Source: Sophora flavescens
Lineage: Eukaryota > Streptophyta > Magnoliopsida > Fabales > Fabaceae
Reading direction: 5' to 3'
DNA: 64,000 nt
Assembly: GCA_030762895.1 (NCBI GenBank)
Contig: JAUPTC010000017.1
Location: 1,116,001-1,180,000 of the forward strand
Positions 46,743-60,719 of the stretch are shown one piece after another. Numbering within the stretch: the stretch's first letter is position 1; every line of letters begins with the position of its first letter. The position numbers and the translations under genes were made by a program. The notes below the pieces were generated by a model. It was not told the DNA's origin and ran no database searches. It saw only the letters and a list, made by a program, of their open reading frames with translations.

Positions 46743-49700
46743 GTTAGGCCCATTTAAGTGAAGGAAGATCATGGACTACGTACTGATCCGCGTCAAAGAA
46801 CTCGGGACCCAATTTAGCCTTGATTTTGGCCTAATTTGACAATTCTTTTGAAACCTGAAATTGTAGGTCTCTTCCTTATCTTTTTAGGGACGGCAAGATC
46901 ACCAAAATCCGATATCTGTAGCTCAAGTTATGCTCTGCACAAGGCAACAAGGTCAGGATGAGTGAAAAATTAGAAAATTAACAATGTTTAGAAATTAAGT
47001 CCAATAATGTAAAAGAAAAAAAAATGATTGTAAAAGTTGTCTAATTTTTGTCTCTCTCTGGCTTGTGCTGCTGTAACCTGTTATTTATGCTTATTAATCC
47101 TGACCTAACCCTAAACCAAATTAAGGGCCTCTGAATAAGCTTTCCAACAAGGTATCATTTCCCTTAGTTGGGCTTAAGTTTAGTATGTTAGGCCCATTTA
47201 AGTGAAGGAACATCATGGACTGCGCACTGATCCGCGCCAGAGAACTCGGGACCCAAGTTACCCTTTATTTTGGCCTAATTTGACAATTCTTGTGAAACCT
47301 GAAATTGTAGGTCTCTTCCTTATCTTTCTAGGGACAGCAAGGACACAAAAATCCGATATTTGCAGCTCTAGTTATGCTCTGTGCATGTCAACAAGGTCAG
47401 GATGAGTGAAAAATACGAAAATTAACAATGCTTAGAAATTAAGTCCAATAATGTAAAAGAAAAAAGAATAATTGTAAAAGTTGTGTAATTTTTGTCTCTC
47501 TGGCTTGTGCGGCTGTAAACTGCTATTTATGCTTATTAAGCTTGACCTAACCCTAGACCAAATTAAGGGCCTCTGAATAAGCTTTCCAACAAGGTATCAT
47601 ATTCCTTAATTGGGCTTAAGATGAGTAAGTTAGGCCCATTTAAGTGAAGGAACATCATGGACTGCGCACTGATCCGTGCCAGAGAACTCGGGAACCCAAT
47701 TTAGTCTTGATTTTGGGCTAATTTGACAATTGTTGTGAATCCTTAAATTGTAGGTCTCCTCCTTATCTTTCTAGGGACAGCAAGATCACCAAAATCCGAT
47801 ATTTGTAGCTCTAGTTATGCTCTGCGAAAGCCAACAACGTCAGGATGAGTGAAAAATCCGAAAATTAACAATGTTTTTCAATTAAGCCCAATAATGTAAA
47901 AGCAAAAACAACGATTGTAAAAGTTGTCTAATTTTCGTCTCTCTCTGGCTTGTGCGGCTGTAAACTGCTATTTATGCTTATTAATCCTGACCTAACCTTA
48001 GACCAAATAAAGGGCCTCTGAATATGCTTTCCAACAAGGAATCATATACCTTAATTGGGCTTAAGATGAGTAAGGTCTGCCCTTTCAAGTGACGGAACAT
48101 CATGTACTACGTACTGATCCGCACCAGAGAACTCAGGACCCAATTTAGCCTTGACTTCCGCCTAATTTGACAATTCTTGTGAAACCTGAAATTGTAGGTC
48201 TCTTCCTTAACTTTCTAGGGACAGCAAGATCACCAAAATCCGATATCTGTAGCTCAAGTTATGCTCTGCACAAGGCAACAAGGTCAGGATGAGCGAAAAA
48301 TCCGAAAATTAACAATGTTCAGCAATTAAGTCCAATAATGTAAAAGCAAAAACAATGATTGTATAAGTTGTTTAATTTTCATCTCTCTCTGGATTGTGCG
48401 GCTGTAAATTGCTATTTATGCTTATTAATCCTGACCTAACCCTAGAACAAATTAAAGGCCTCTGAATAAGCTTTCCAAAAAGGTATCATATTCCTTAATT
48501 GGGCTTAAGATGAGTAAGTTAGGCCCATTTAAGGGAAGGAACATCATAGACTATGCACTGATCCGTGCCAGAGAACTCGGAAACCCAATTTAGCCTTGAT
48601 TTTGGCCTAATTTGACAATTGTTGTGACAACAGAAATTGTAGGTCTCCTCCTTATCTTTCTAGGGACAGCAAGATCACCAAAATCCGATATTTGTAGCTC
48701 TTGTTATGCTCTGCGAAATCCAACATGGTCAGGATGAGTGAAAAATCCGAAAATTAACAATGTTTAGGAATTAAGTCTAATAATGTAAAAGAAAAAACAA
48801 TGATTGTAAAATGTATCTAATTTTCGTCTATCTTTGGATTTTGCGTCTGTAAACTGCTATTTATGCTTATTAATCCTGACCTAACCCTAGACCAAATTAA
48901 GGGCCTCTGAATAAGCTTTCCACTAAGGTATCATATGCCTTAACTGAGCTTAATATGAGTAAGTTAGGCCCATTTAAGTGAAGGAACATCATGGACTGCG
49001 CACTGATCCGCGCCAGAGAACTCGAGACCCAATTTAGCCTTTATTTTGGGATAATTTGACAATTCTTGTGAAACCTGAAATTGTAGGTCTCTTCGTTATC
49101 TTTCTAAGGACAATAAGACCACCAAAATCCGATATCTGTAGCTCTAGTTATGCTCTGCGCAAGGCAACAAGGTCAGGATGAGTGAAAAATCCGAAAATTA
49201 ACAATGTTTAGCAATTAAGCCCAACTAAGCCAAATAATGTAAAAGCAAAAACAATGATTGTAAAAGTTGTCTAATTTCCGTCTCTCTCTGGCTTGTGCGG
49301 CTGCAAACTGCTATTTATGCTTATTAATCCTAACCTAACCCTAGGCAAATTAAGGGCCTCTCAATAAGCTTTCCAACAAGGTATCATACGCCTTAATTGG
49401 GCTTAAGATGAGTAAGTTAGGTCCATTTAAGTGAAGGAACATCATGGACTGCATACTGATCCACGTCAGAGAACTCAGGACCCAATTTAGCCTTGATTTT
49501 GGCCTAATTTGACAATTCTTGTGAAACCTGAAATTGTAGGCCTCTTCCTTATCTTTCTAGGGATAGCAAGATCACCAAAATCCGATATCTGTAGCTCAAG
49601 TTATGCTCTGCACAAGGCAATAAGGTCAGGATGAGTGAAAAATCCGAAAATTAACAATGTTTAGCAATTAAGTCCAATAATTTAAAAGAAAAAATAATGA

Positions 49701-50313
49701 TTGTAAAATTTGTCTAATTTCTGTCTCTCTCTGGCTTGTGCGGCTGTAAACTGCTATTCATGCTTATTAATCCTGAGCTAACCCTAGACCCAATTAAGGG
49801 CCTCTGAATAAGCTTTCCAACAAGGTATCATATGCCTTAATTGGGCATAAGTTGAGTATGTTAGGCCCATTTAAGTGAAGGAACATCATGGACTGCGCAC
49901 TGATCCGCGCCAGAGAACTCGGGACCTAACTTAGCCTTGATTTTGGCCTAATTTAACAATTCTTGTGATACCGAAAATTGTAGGTCTCTTCCTTATCTTT
50001 CTAGGGACAGCAAGGTCACAAAAATCCGATATCTGTAGCTCTAGTTATGCTCTGCGCAAGGCAGCAAGGTCAAGATGAGTGAAAAATCCGAAAATTAACA
50101 ATGTTTAGCAATTAAGTCCAATTAAGCCAAATAATGTAAAAGCAAAAACAATGATTTTAAAAGTTGTCTAATTTCCGTCTCTCTCTGGCTTGTGCGGCTG
50201 TAAACTGCTATTTATGCTTATTAATCCTAACCTAACCCAAGACCAAATTAAGGGCCTCTGAATAAGCTTAACAACATGGTATCATATGCCTTAATTGGGT
50301 TTAAGATGACTAA

Positions 50314-53300
50314 GTTAGGTCCATTTAAGTGAAGGAACATCATGGACTGCGTACTGATCCGCGCCAGAGAACTCAGGACAAAATTTAGCCTTGATTTTGG
50401 CCTAATTTGACAATTCTTGTGAAACCTGAAATTGTAGGTCTCTTCCTTATCTTTCTAGGGACAACAAGATCACCAAAATCCGATATCCGAGTTCTAGTTA
50501 TGCTCTGCACATGGCAACAAGGTCAGGTTGAGTGAAAAATCCGAAAATTAACAATGTTTAGCAATTAAGTCTAATAATGTAAAAGCAAAAATAATGATTG
50601 TAAAAGTTGTCTAATTTCCGTCTCTCTCTGACTTGTACGGCTGTAACCTGCTATTTATGCTTATTAATCCTGACCTAACCCTAGACCAAATTAAGGGCCT
50701 CTGAATAAGCTTTCCAACAAGGTATCATATGCCTTAACTGGGCTTAAGATGAGTAAGTTAGGCCCATTTAAGTGAAGGAACATCATGGACTGCGCACTGA
50801 TCCTCGTCAAAGAACTCGGGACCCAATTTAGCCTTGATTTTGGCCTAATTTGACAAATCTTGTGAAACCTGAAATTATAGGTCTCTTCGTTATCTTTCTA
50901 GGGACCACAAGATCACCAAAATCCGATATTTGTAGCTCTAGTTTGGCTGTGCGCAAGGCAACAAGGTCAGGATGAGTGAAAAATCCGAAAATTAACAATG
51001 TTTAGCGATTAAGCCCAATTAAGCCAAATAATGTAAACGCAAAAACAATGATTTTAAAAGTTGTCTAATTTTCGTCTCTCTCTGGCTTGTGCGGCTGTAA
51101 ATTGCTATTTATGCTTATTAATCCTGACCTAACCCTAGACCAAATTAAGGGCCTCTGAATAAGCTTTACAACAAGGTATCATTTGCCTTAATTGGGCTTA
51201 AGATGACTAAGTTAGGCCCATTTAAGTGAAGGAACATCATGGACTGCGTACTGATCCGCGCCAGAGAACTCAGGACCCAATTTAGCCTTGATTTTGGCCT
51301 AATTTGACAATTCTTGTGAAACCTGAAATTGTAGGTCTCTTCCTTATCTTTCTAGGGACAGCAAGATCACCAAAATCCGATATCTGTAGCTCAAGTTATG
51401 CTCTGCACAAGGTAACAAGGTCAGGATGAGTGAAAAATCCGAAAATTAATAATGTTTAGCAATTAAGTCCAATAATGTAAAAGCAAAAATAATGATTGTA
51501 AAAGTTGTCTAATTTTCGTCTCTCTCTGGCTTGTACCGCTGTAACCTGCTATTTATGCTTATTAATCCTGACCTAACCCTAGACCAAATTAAGGGCCTCT
51601 GAATAATCTTTCCAACAAGGTATCATATGCCTTAATTGTGCTTAAGATGAGTAAGTTAGGCCCATTTAAGTGAAGGAAAATCATGGACTGCGCACTGATC
51701 CGTGGCAGAGAACTCGGAAACCCAATTTAGCCTTGATTTTGGCCTAATTTGACAATTGTTGTGACACCAGAAATTGTAGGTCTCTTCCTTATCTTTCTAG
51801 GGACAGCAAGGACACAAAAATCCGATATCTGCAACTCTAGTTATGCTCTGCGCAAGTCAACATGGTCAGGATGAGTAAAAAATCCGAAAATTAACAATGT
51901 TTAGAAATTAAGTCCAATAATGTAAAAGAAAAAACAATGATTGTAAAAGTTGTGTTATTTCCGTCTCTCTCTGGCTTGTTCGACTGTAAACTGTTATTTA
52001 TGCTTATTAATCATGACCTAACCTTAGACCAAATTAAGGGCCTCTGAATAAGCTTGCCAACAAGATATCATATACCTTAATTGGGCTTAAGATGAGAAAG
52101 TTAGGAACATTTAAGTGAAGGAACATCATGGACTGCGTCGATCCGATCCGCGCCGCAGAACTCGGGGACCCAGTTTAGCCTTGATTTTGTCCTAATTTGA
52201 CAATTCTTGTGAAACCTGAATTTGTTGGTCCATTCCTTATCTTTCTAGGGACAGCAATGTCACAAAAATCCGATATCTGCAGCTCTAGTTATGCTCTACG
52301 CAAGTCAACAAGGTCGGGATGAGTGAAAAATCCGAAAATTAACATTGTTTAGAAATCAAGTCCAATAATGTAAAAGAAAAAACAATGGTTGTAAAAGTTG
52401 TGTTATTTCAGTCTCTCTCTGGCTTGTGCGGCTGTCAACTGCTATTTAAGCTTATTAATCTTGACCAAACCCTCGACCAAACTAAGGGCCTCTGAATAAG
52501 CTTTCCAACAAGGTATCATATTCCTTAATTGGGCTTAAGATGAGTAAGTTAGGCCCATTTTAGTGAAGGAACATCATGGACTTCGCACTAATCCGTGCCA
52601 GAGAACTCAGAAACCCAATTTAGCCTTGATTTTGGCCTAATTTGACAATTGTTGTGAAACCAGAAATTTTAGGTCTCCTCCTTATCTTTCTAGGGACAAC
52701 AAGATCACCAAAAATCCGATATTTGTAGCTCTTGTTATGCTCTGCGAAATCCAACATGGTCGGGATGCGTGAAAAATCCGAAAATTAACAATGTTTTGCA
52801 ATTAAGCCCAATAATGTAAAAGCAAAAACAATGACTGTAAAAGTTGTCTAATTTCCGTCTCTCTCTGGCTTGTACGGCTGTAAAATGCTATTTATGCTTA
52901 TTAATCCTGACCTACCTCTAGACCAAATTAAGGGCCTTTGAATAAGCTTTCCAACAAGGTATCATATGCCTTAATTGGGCTTAAGATGAGTAAGTTAGGC
53001 CCATTTAAGTGAAGGAACATCATAGACTGTATACTGATCCGTGCCAGAGAATTCAAGACCCAATTTAGCCTTGATTTTGGCATAATTTGACAATTCTTGT
53101 GAAACCTGAAATTGTAGGTCTCTTCCTTATCTTTCTAGGGACAGCAAGATCACCAAAATCCGATATCTGTAGCTCTAGTTATGCTCTGCACAAGGCAACA
53201 AGGTCAAAATGAGTGAAAAATCCGAAAATTAACAATGTTTAGCAATTAAGTCCAATAATGTAAAAGCAAAAACATTGATTGTAAAAGTTGTCTAATATAC

Positions 53301-53437
53301 GCCTATCTCTGGCTTGTGCGGCTGTAAACTGCTATTTATGCTTATTAATCCTGACCTAACCCTAGACCAAATTAAGGGCCTCTGAATAAGCTTTCCAACA
53401 AGGTATCATATGCCTTAAATGGGGTTAAGACGAGTAA
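50314..53437. repeat. Long-range duplicate, copy in block 3 (partner 2689-5810)
   Basis: Collinear partner of 2689-5810. Differences are few and scattered, except in the CpG-rich part of several monomers, where short length-changing patches occur (see findings). Confidence 0.85.
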
Positions 53438-56400
53438 GTTAGGCCCATTTAAGTGAAGGAACTTCATGGACTGCGCACTGATCCGCGCAAGAGAACTTGG
53501 GAACCCAATTTAGCCTTGATTTTGGCCTAATTTGACAATTCCTGTGAAACCTGAAATTGTAGGTCTCTTCCTTATATTTCTAGGGACCGCAAGATCACCA
53601 AAATCCGATATTTGTAGCTCTAGTTATGCTCTTTGAAACCTGAATTTGACAATTTAGGCTTGTGTGGCTGTAATCTACTATTTATTCTTATTAATCCTGA
53701 CGTAACCGTAGACCAAATTAAGGGCCTCTAAATAACATTTCCAACAAGGTATCATATGCCTTAATTGGGCTTAAGATGAGTAAGTTAGGCCCATTTAGGT
53801 GAAGGAACATCATGGACTGCGCACTGATCCGTGCCAGAGAAATCGGGACCCAATTTAGCCTTGATTTTGGCCTAATTTGAAAATTCTTGTAACACCTGAA
53901 ATTGTAGGTCTCTTCCTTATCTTTCTAGGGACAGCAAGATCACAAAAATCCGATATCTATAGCTCTAGTTATGCTCCATGAAAGGCATCAAGGTCAGCAT
54001 GAGTGAAAAATCCAAAAATTAACAATGCTTAGCAATTTTGTCCAATAATGTAAAAGCAAAAACAATGATTGTAAAAGTTGTCTAATTTTCGTCTCTCTCT
54101 GGCTTGTGCGGCTGTAAACTGCTATTTATGCTTATTAATCCTGACCTAACCCTAGACCAAATTAAGGGCCTCTGAATAAGCTTTCCAACAAGGTATCATA
54201 TGCCTTAAATGGGGTTAAGATGAGTAAGTTAGGCCCATTTAAGTGAAGGAACTTCATGGACTGCGCACTGATTCGCGCTAGAGAACTGGGGAACCCAATT
54301 TAGCCTTGATTTTGGCCTAATTTGACAATTCCTGTAAACCTTAAATTGTAGGTCACTTCCTTATATTTCTAGGGACAGCAAGATCACCAAAATCCGATAT
54401 TTGTAGCTCTAGTTATGCTCTGCGAAAGCCAACAAGGTCAGGATGAGTGAAAAATCCAAAAATTAACATTGTTTAGCAATTAAGCCCAATTAAGCCCAAT
54501 AATGTAAAAGTAAAAACAATGAGTGTAAAAGGTGCCTATTTTCTGTCTCTCTCTGACTTGTGCGGCTGTAAACTGCTATTTATGCTTATTAATCCTGACC
54601 TAACCCTAGACCAAATTAAGGGCCTCTGAATAAGCTTTCCAACAAGGTATCATATGCCTTAAATGGGGTTAAGATGAGTAAGTTAGGCCCATTTAAGTGA
54701 AGGAACTTCATGGACTGCGCACTGATCCGCGCCAGAGAACTTGGGAACCCAATTTATCCTTGATTTTGGCCTAATTTGAGAATTCTTGTGAAACCTGAAA
54801 TTGTAGGTCTCTTCCTTATATTTCTAGGGACAGTAAGATCACCAAAATCCGATATTTGTAGCTCTAGTTATGCTCTTTGAAACCTGAATTTGACAATTTA
54901 GGCTTGTGCGGCTGTAATCTACTATTTATTCTTATTAATCCTGACCTAACCGTAGACCAAATTAAGGGCCTCTAAATAACATTTCCAACAAGGTATCATA
55001 TGCCTTAATTGGGCTTAAGATGAGTAAGTTAGGCCCATTTAGGTGAAGGAACATCATGGACTGCGCACTGATCCGTGCCATAGAACTCGGGACCCAATTT
55101 AGCCTTGATTTTGGCCTAATTTGACAATTCTTGTAACACCTGAAATTGTAGGTCTCTTCCTTATCTTTCTAGGGACAGCAAGATCACAAAAATCCGATAT
55201 CTATAGCTCTAGTTATGCTCCATGCAAGGCATCAAGGTCAGGATGAGTGAAAAATCCAAAAATTAACAATGCTTAGCAATTTTGTCCAATAATGTAAAAG
55301 CAAAAACAATGATTGTAAAAGTTGTCTAATTTTCGTCTCTCTCTGGCTTGTGCGGCTGTAAACTGCTATTTATGCTTATTAATCCAGACCGAACCCTAGA
55401 CCAAATTAAGGGCCTCTGAATAAGCTTTCCAACAAGGTATCATAAGCCTTAAATGGGGTTAAGATGAGTAAGTTAGGCCCATTTAAGTGAAGGAACTTCA
55501 TGGACTGCGCACTGATCCGCGCTAGAGAACTCGGGACCCAATTTAGCCTTGATTTTGGCCTAATTTGAAAATTCTTGTAACACCTGAAATTGTAGGTCTC
55601 TTCCTTATCTTTCTAGGGACAGCAAGATCACAAAAATCCGATATCTATAGCTCTAGTTATGCTCCATGAAAGGCATCAAGGTCAGGATTAGTGAAAAATC
55701 CAAAAATTAACAATGCTTAGCAATTTTGTCCAATAATGTAAAAGCAAAAACAATGATTGTAAAAGTTGTCTAATTTTCGTCTCTCTCTGGCTTGTGCGGC
55801 TGTAAACTGCTATTTATGCTTATTAATCCTGACCTAACCCTAGATCAAATTAAGGGCCTCTGAATAAGCTTTCCAACAAGGTATCATATGCCTTAAATGG
55901 GGTTAAGATGAGTAAGTTAGGCCCATTTAAGTGAAGGAACTTCATGGACTGCGCACTGATCCGCGCTAGAGAACTTGGGAACCCAATTTAGCCTTGATTT
56001 TGGCCTAATTTGACAATTCCTGTAAACCTTAAATTGTAGGTCACTTCCTTATATTTCTAGGGACAGCAAGATCACCAAAATCCGATATTTGTAGCTCTAG
56101 TTATGCTCTGCGAAAGCCAACAAGGTCAGGATGAGTGAAAAATCCAAAAATTAACATTGTTTAGCAATTAAGCCCAATTAAGCCCAATAATGTAAAAGTA
56201 AAAACAATGTGTAAAAGGTGCCTATTTTCTGTCTCTCTCTGACTTGTGCGGCTGTAAACTGCTATTTATTCTTATTAATCCTGACCTAACCCTAGACCAA
56301 ATTAAGGGCCTCTGAATAAGCTTTCCAACAAGGTATCATATGCCTTAAATGGGGTTAAGATGAGTAAGTTAGGCCCATTTAAGTGAAGGAACTTCATGGA

Positions 56401-57600
56401 CTGCGCACTGATCCGCGCCAGAGAACTTGGGAACCCAATTTATCCTTGATTTTGGCCTAATTTGAGAATTCTTGTGAAACCTGAAATTGTAGGTCTCTTC
56501 CTTTTATTTCTAGGGACAGTAAGATCACCAAAATCCGATATTTGTAGCTCTAGTTATGCTCTTTGAAACCTGAATTTGACAATTTAAGCTTGTGCGGCTG
56601 TAATCTACTATTTATTCTTATTAATCCTGACCTAACCGTAGACCAAATTAAGGGCCTCTAAATAACATTTCCAACAAGGTATCATATGCCTTAATTGGGC
56701 TTAAGATGAGTAAGTTAGGCCCATTTAGGTGAAGGAACATCATGGACTGCGCACTGATCCGTGCCATAGAACTCGGGACCCAATTTAGCCTTGATATTTT
56801 CCTAATTTGACAATTCTTGTAACACCTGAAATTGTAGGTCTCTTCCTTATCTTTCTAGGGACAGCAAGATCACAAAAATCCGATATCTATAGCTCTAGTT
56901 ATGCTCCATGCAAGGCATCAAGGTCAGGATGAGTGAAAAATCCAAAAATTAACAATGCTTAGCAATTTTGTCCAATAATGTAAAAGCAAAAACAATGATT
57001 GTAAAAGTTGTCTAATTTTCGTCTCTCTCTGGCTTGTGCGGCTGTAAACTGCTATTTATGCTTATTAATCCTGACCTAACCCTAGACCAAATTAAGGGCC
57101 TCTGAATAAGCTTTCCAACAAGGTATCATATGCCTTAAATGGGGTTAAGATGAGTAAGTTAGGCCCATTTAAGTGAAGGAACTTCATGGACTGCGCACTG
57201 ATCCGCGCTAGAGAACTTGGGAACCCAATTTAGCCTTGATTTTGGCCTAATTTGACGATCTTGTGAAATCTGAAATTGTAGGCCTCTTCCTTATCTTTCT
57301 AGGGACAGCAAGATAACCAAAATCCGATATCTGTAACTCTAGTTATGCTCTGCACAAGGCAACAAGGTCAGGATGAGCGAAAAATCCGAAAATTAACAAT
57401 GTTCAACAATTAAGTCCAATAATGTAAAAGCAAAACAATGATTGTATAAGTTGTTTAATTTTCATCTCTCTCTGGATTGTGCGGCTGTAAATTGCTATTT
57501 ATGCTTATTAATCCTGACCTAACCCTAGAACAAATTAAAGGCCTCTGAATAAGCTTTCCAACAAGGTATCATATGCCTTAATTTGGCTTAAGATGAGTAA
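53438..57600. repeat. Amplified block containing three short monomers
   Basis: Monomer lengths run 346, 444, 454 / 346, 444, 444, 452 / 346, 444, 443. Each sub-block starts with the same rearranged short monomer (53438-53783, 54682-55027, 56368-56713), followed by a monomer with the variants GCTCCATG and CAATTTTGTCC. Block 1 has one such sub-block (5811-7057; 348, 444, 455). The array has therefore expanded here by unequal exchange of about 1.2-1.7 kb units. The last monomer (57158) is chimeric, switching near 57257 to the CATACTGATCCACATCAG-type monomer. Confidence 0.85.
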
Positions 57601-58932
57601 GTTAGGCCCATTTAAGTGAAGGAACATCATGTACTGCGTACTGATCCGCGCCGGAGGACTCAGGACCCAATTTAGCCTTTATTTTGGCCTAATTTGACAA
57701 TTCTTGTGAAACATGAAATTGTGGGTCTCTTCCTTATCTTTCTAGGGACAGCAAGATCACCAAAATCCGATATTTGTAGCTCTAGTTATGCTCTGTGAAA
57801 GCCAACAAGGTCAGGATGAGTGAAAAATCCAAAAATTAACAATGTTTAGCAATTAAGCCCAATAATGTAAAAGTAAAAACAATGAGTGTAAAAGTTGGCT
57901 AATTTCTGTCACTCCCTGGCTTGTGCGGCTGTAAAATGCAATTTATGGTTGTTGATCCTGACCTTACCCTAGACCAAATTAAGGGCCTCTGAATAAGCTT
58001 TCCAACAAGGTATCATATGCCTTAATTGGGCTTAAGATGAGTAAGTTATGGCCATTTAAGTGAAGGAACATCATAGACTACGTACTGATCCGCGTCAAAG
58101 AACTCAAGACCCAATGTAGCCTTTATTTTGGCCTAATTTGACAATTCTTCTGAAACCAGAAATTGTAGGTCTCTTCCTTATCTTTCTAGGGACAACAAGA
58201 TCACCAAAATCCGATATCTGTAGCTCTAGTTATGCTTTACGCAAGGCAACAAGGTCAGGATGAGTGAAAAATCCAAAAATTAACAATGTTTAGCAATTAA
58301 GTCCAAGAATGTAAAAGCAAAAACAATGATTATAAAAGTTGTCTAATTTCTATCTCTCTCCGGCTTGTGCGGCTGTAATCTGCTATTTATTCTTATTAAT
58401 CCTGACCTAACCGTAGACCAAATTAAGGGCCTCTAAATAACCTTTCCAACAAGGTATCATATGCCTTAATTGGGCTTAAGATGAGTAAGCTAGGCCCATT
58501 TAAGTGAAGGAACATCATGGACTGCGCACTGATCCGTGCCAGAGAACTCGGGGCCCAATTTAGCCTTGATTTTGGCCTAATTTGACAATTCTTGTAACAC
58601 CTGAAATTGTAAGTCTCTTCCTTATCTTTCTAGGGACAGCAAGATCACAATAATCCGATATCTATAGCTCTAGTTATGCTCCATGCAAGGCATCAAGGTC
58701 AGGATGAGTGAAAAATCGAAAAATTAACAATGCTTAGCAATTTTGTCCAATAATGTAAAAGCAAAAACAATGATTGTAAAAGTTGTCTAATTTTCGTGTC
58801 TCTCTGGCTTGTGCGGCTGTAAACTGCTATTTATGCTTATTAATCCTGACCTAACCCTAGACCAAATTAAGGGCCTCTGAATAAGCTTTCCAACAAGGTA
58901 TCATATGCCTTAAATGGGGTTAAGACGAGTAA

Positions 58933-60719
58933 GTTAGGCCCATTTAAGTGAAGGAACTTCATGGACTGCGCACTAATCCGCGCTAGAGAACTTGGGAACC
59001 CAATTTAGCCTTGATTTTGGCCTAATTTGACAATTCCTGTGAAACCTGAAATTGTAGGTCTCTTCCTTATATTTCTAGGGACCGCAAGATCACCAAAATC
59101 CGATATTTGTAGCTCTAGTTATGCTCTGCGAAAGCCAACAAGGCCAGGATGAGTGAAAAATCCGAAAATTAACAATGTTTAGCAATTAAGCCCAATTAAG
59201 CCTAATAATGTAAAAGTAAAAACAATGAGTGTAAAAGTTGCCTATTTTCTATCTCTCTCTGACTTGTGCGGCTGTAAACTGCTATTTATGGTTATTAATC
59301 CTGACCTAACCCTAGACCAAATTAAGGGCCTCTGAATAAGCTTTACAACAAGGTATCATTTGCCTTAATTGGGCTTAAGATGAGTAAATTAGGCCCATTT
59401 AAGTGAAGGAACATCATGGACTGCATACTGATCCACATCAGAGAACTCAGGACCCAATTTAGCCTTGATTTTGGCCTAATTTGACGATTCTTGTGAAATC
59501 TGAAATTGTAGGCCTCTTCCTTATCTTTCTAGGGACAGCAAGATAACCAAAATCCGATATCTGTAACTCTAGTTATGCTCTGCACAAGGCAACAAGGTCA
59601 GGATGAGCGAAAAATCCGAAAATTAACAATGTTCAGCAATTAAGCCCAATAATGTAAAAGCAAAAACAATGATTGTATAAGTTGTTCAATTTTCTTCTCT
59701 CTCTGGATTGTGCGGCTGTAAACTGCTATTTATGCTTATTAATCCTGACCTAACCTTAGAACAAATTAAGGGCCTCTGAATAAGCTTTCCAACAAGGTAT
59801 CATATGCCTTAATTGGGCTTAAGATGAGTAAGTTAGGCCCATTTAAGTGAAGGAACATCATGTACCGCGTACTGATCCGCGCCAGAGAACTCAGGACCCA
59901 ATTTAGACTTGATTTTAGCCTAATTTGACAATTCTTGTGACATGTGAAATTGTGGGTCTCTTCCTTATCTTTCTAGGGACATCAAGATCACCAAAATCCG
60001 ATATCTGTAGCTCAAGTAATGCTCTTGACAAGGCAACAAGGTCAGGATGAGTGAAAAATCCGAAAATTAACAATGTTTAGCAATTAAGTCCAATAATGTA
60101 AAAGCAAAAACAATGATTGTAAAAGTTGTCTAATTTCTATCTCTCTCCGGCTTGTGCGGCTGTAATCTACTATTTATTCTTATTAATCCTGACCTAACCG
60201 AAGACCAAATTAAGGGCCTCTAAATAACCTTTCCAACAAGGTATCATAAGCTTTAATTGGGCTTAAGATGAGTAAGTTTGGCCCATTTAAGTGAAGGAAC
60301 ATCATGGACTGCGCACTGATCCGCGCCAGAGAACACGGGACCCAATTTAGCCTTGATTTTGGCCTAATTTGACAATTCTTGTAATACCTGAAATTGTAGG
60401 TCTCTTCCTTATCTTTCTAGGGACAGCAAGATCACCAAAATCCGATATCTATAGCTCTAGTTATGCTCCACGCAAGGCATCAAGGTCAGGATGAGTGAAA
60501 AATCCAAAAATTAACAATGCTTAGCAATTAAGTCCAATAATGTAAAAGCAAAAACAATGATTGTAAAAGTTGTCTAATTTCCGTCTCTCTCTGGGTTGTG
60601 CGGCTGTAAACTGCTATTTATGCTTATTAATCCTGACCTAACCCTAGATCAAATTAAGGGCCTCTGAATAAGCTTTCCAACAAGGTATCATATGCCTTAA
60701 TTGGGCTTAAGATGAGTAA
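58933..60719. repeat. Long-range duplicate, block 3 copy (partner 6603-8389)
   Basis: Four monomers of 455, 444, 444 and 444 bp match those at 6603-8389 in order and in private variants. The total length (1787 bp) is identical. Beyond it, block 3 has one extra monomer relative to block 1. Confidence 0.8.
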
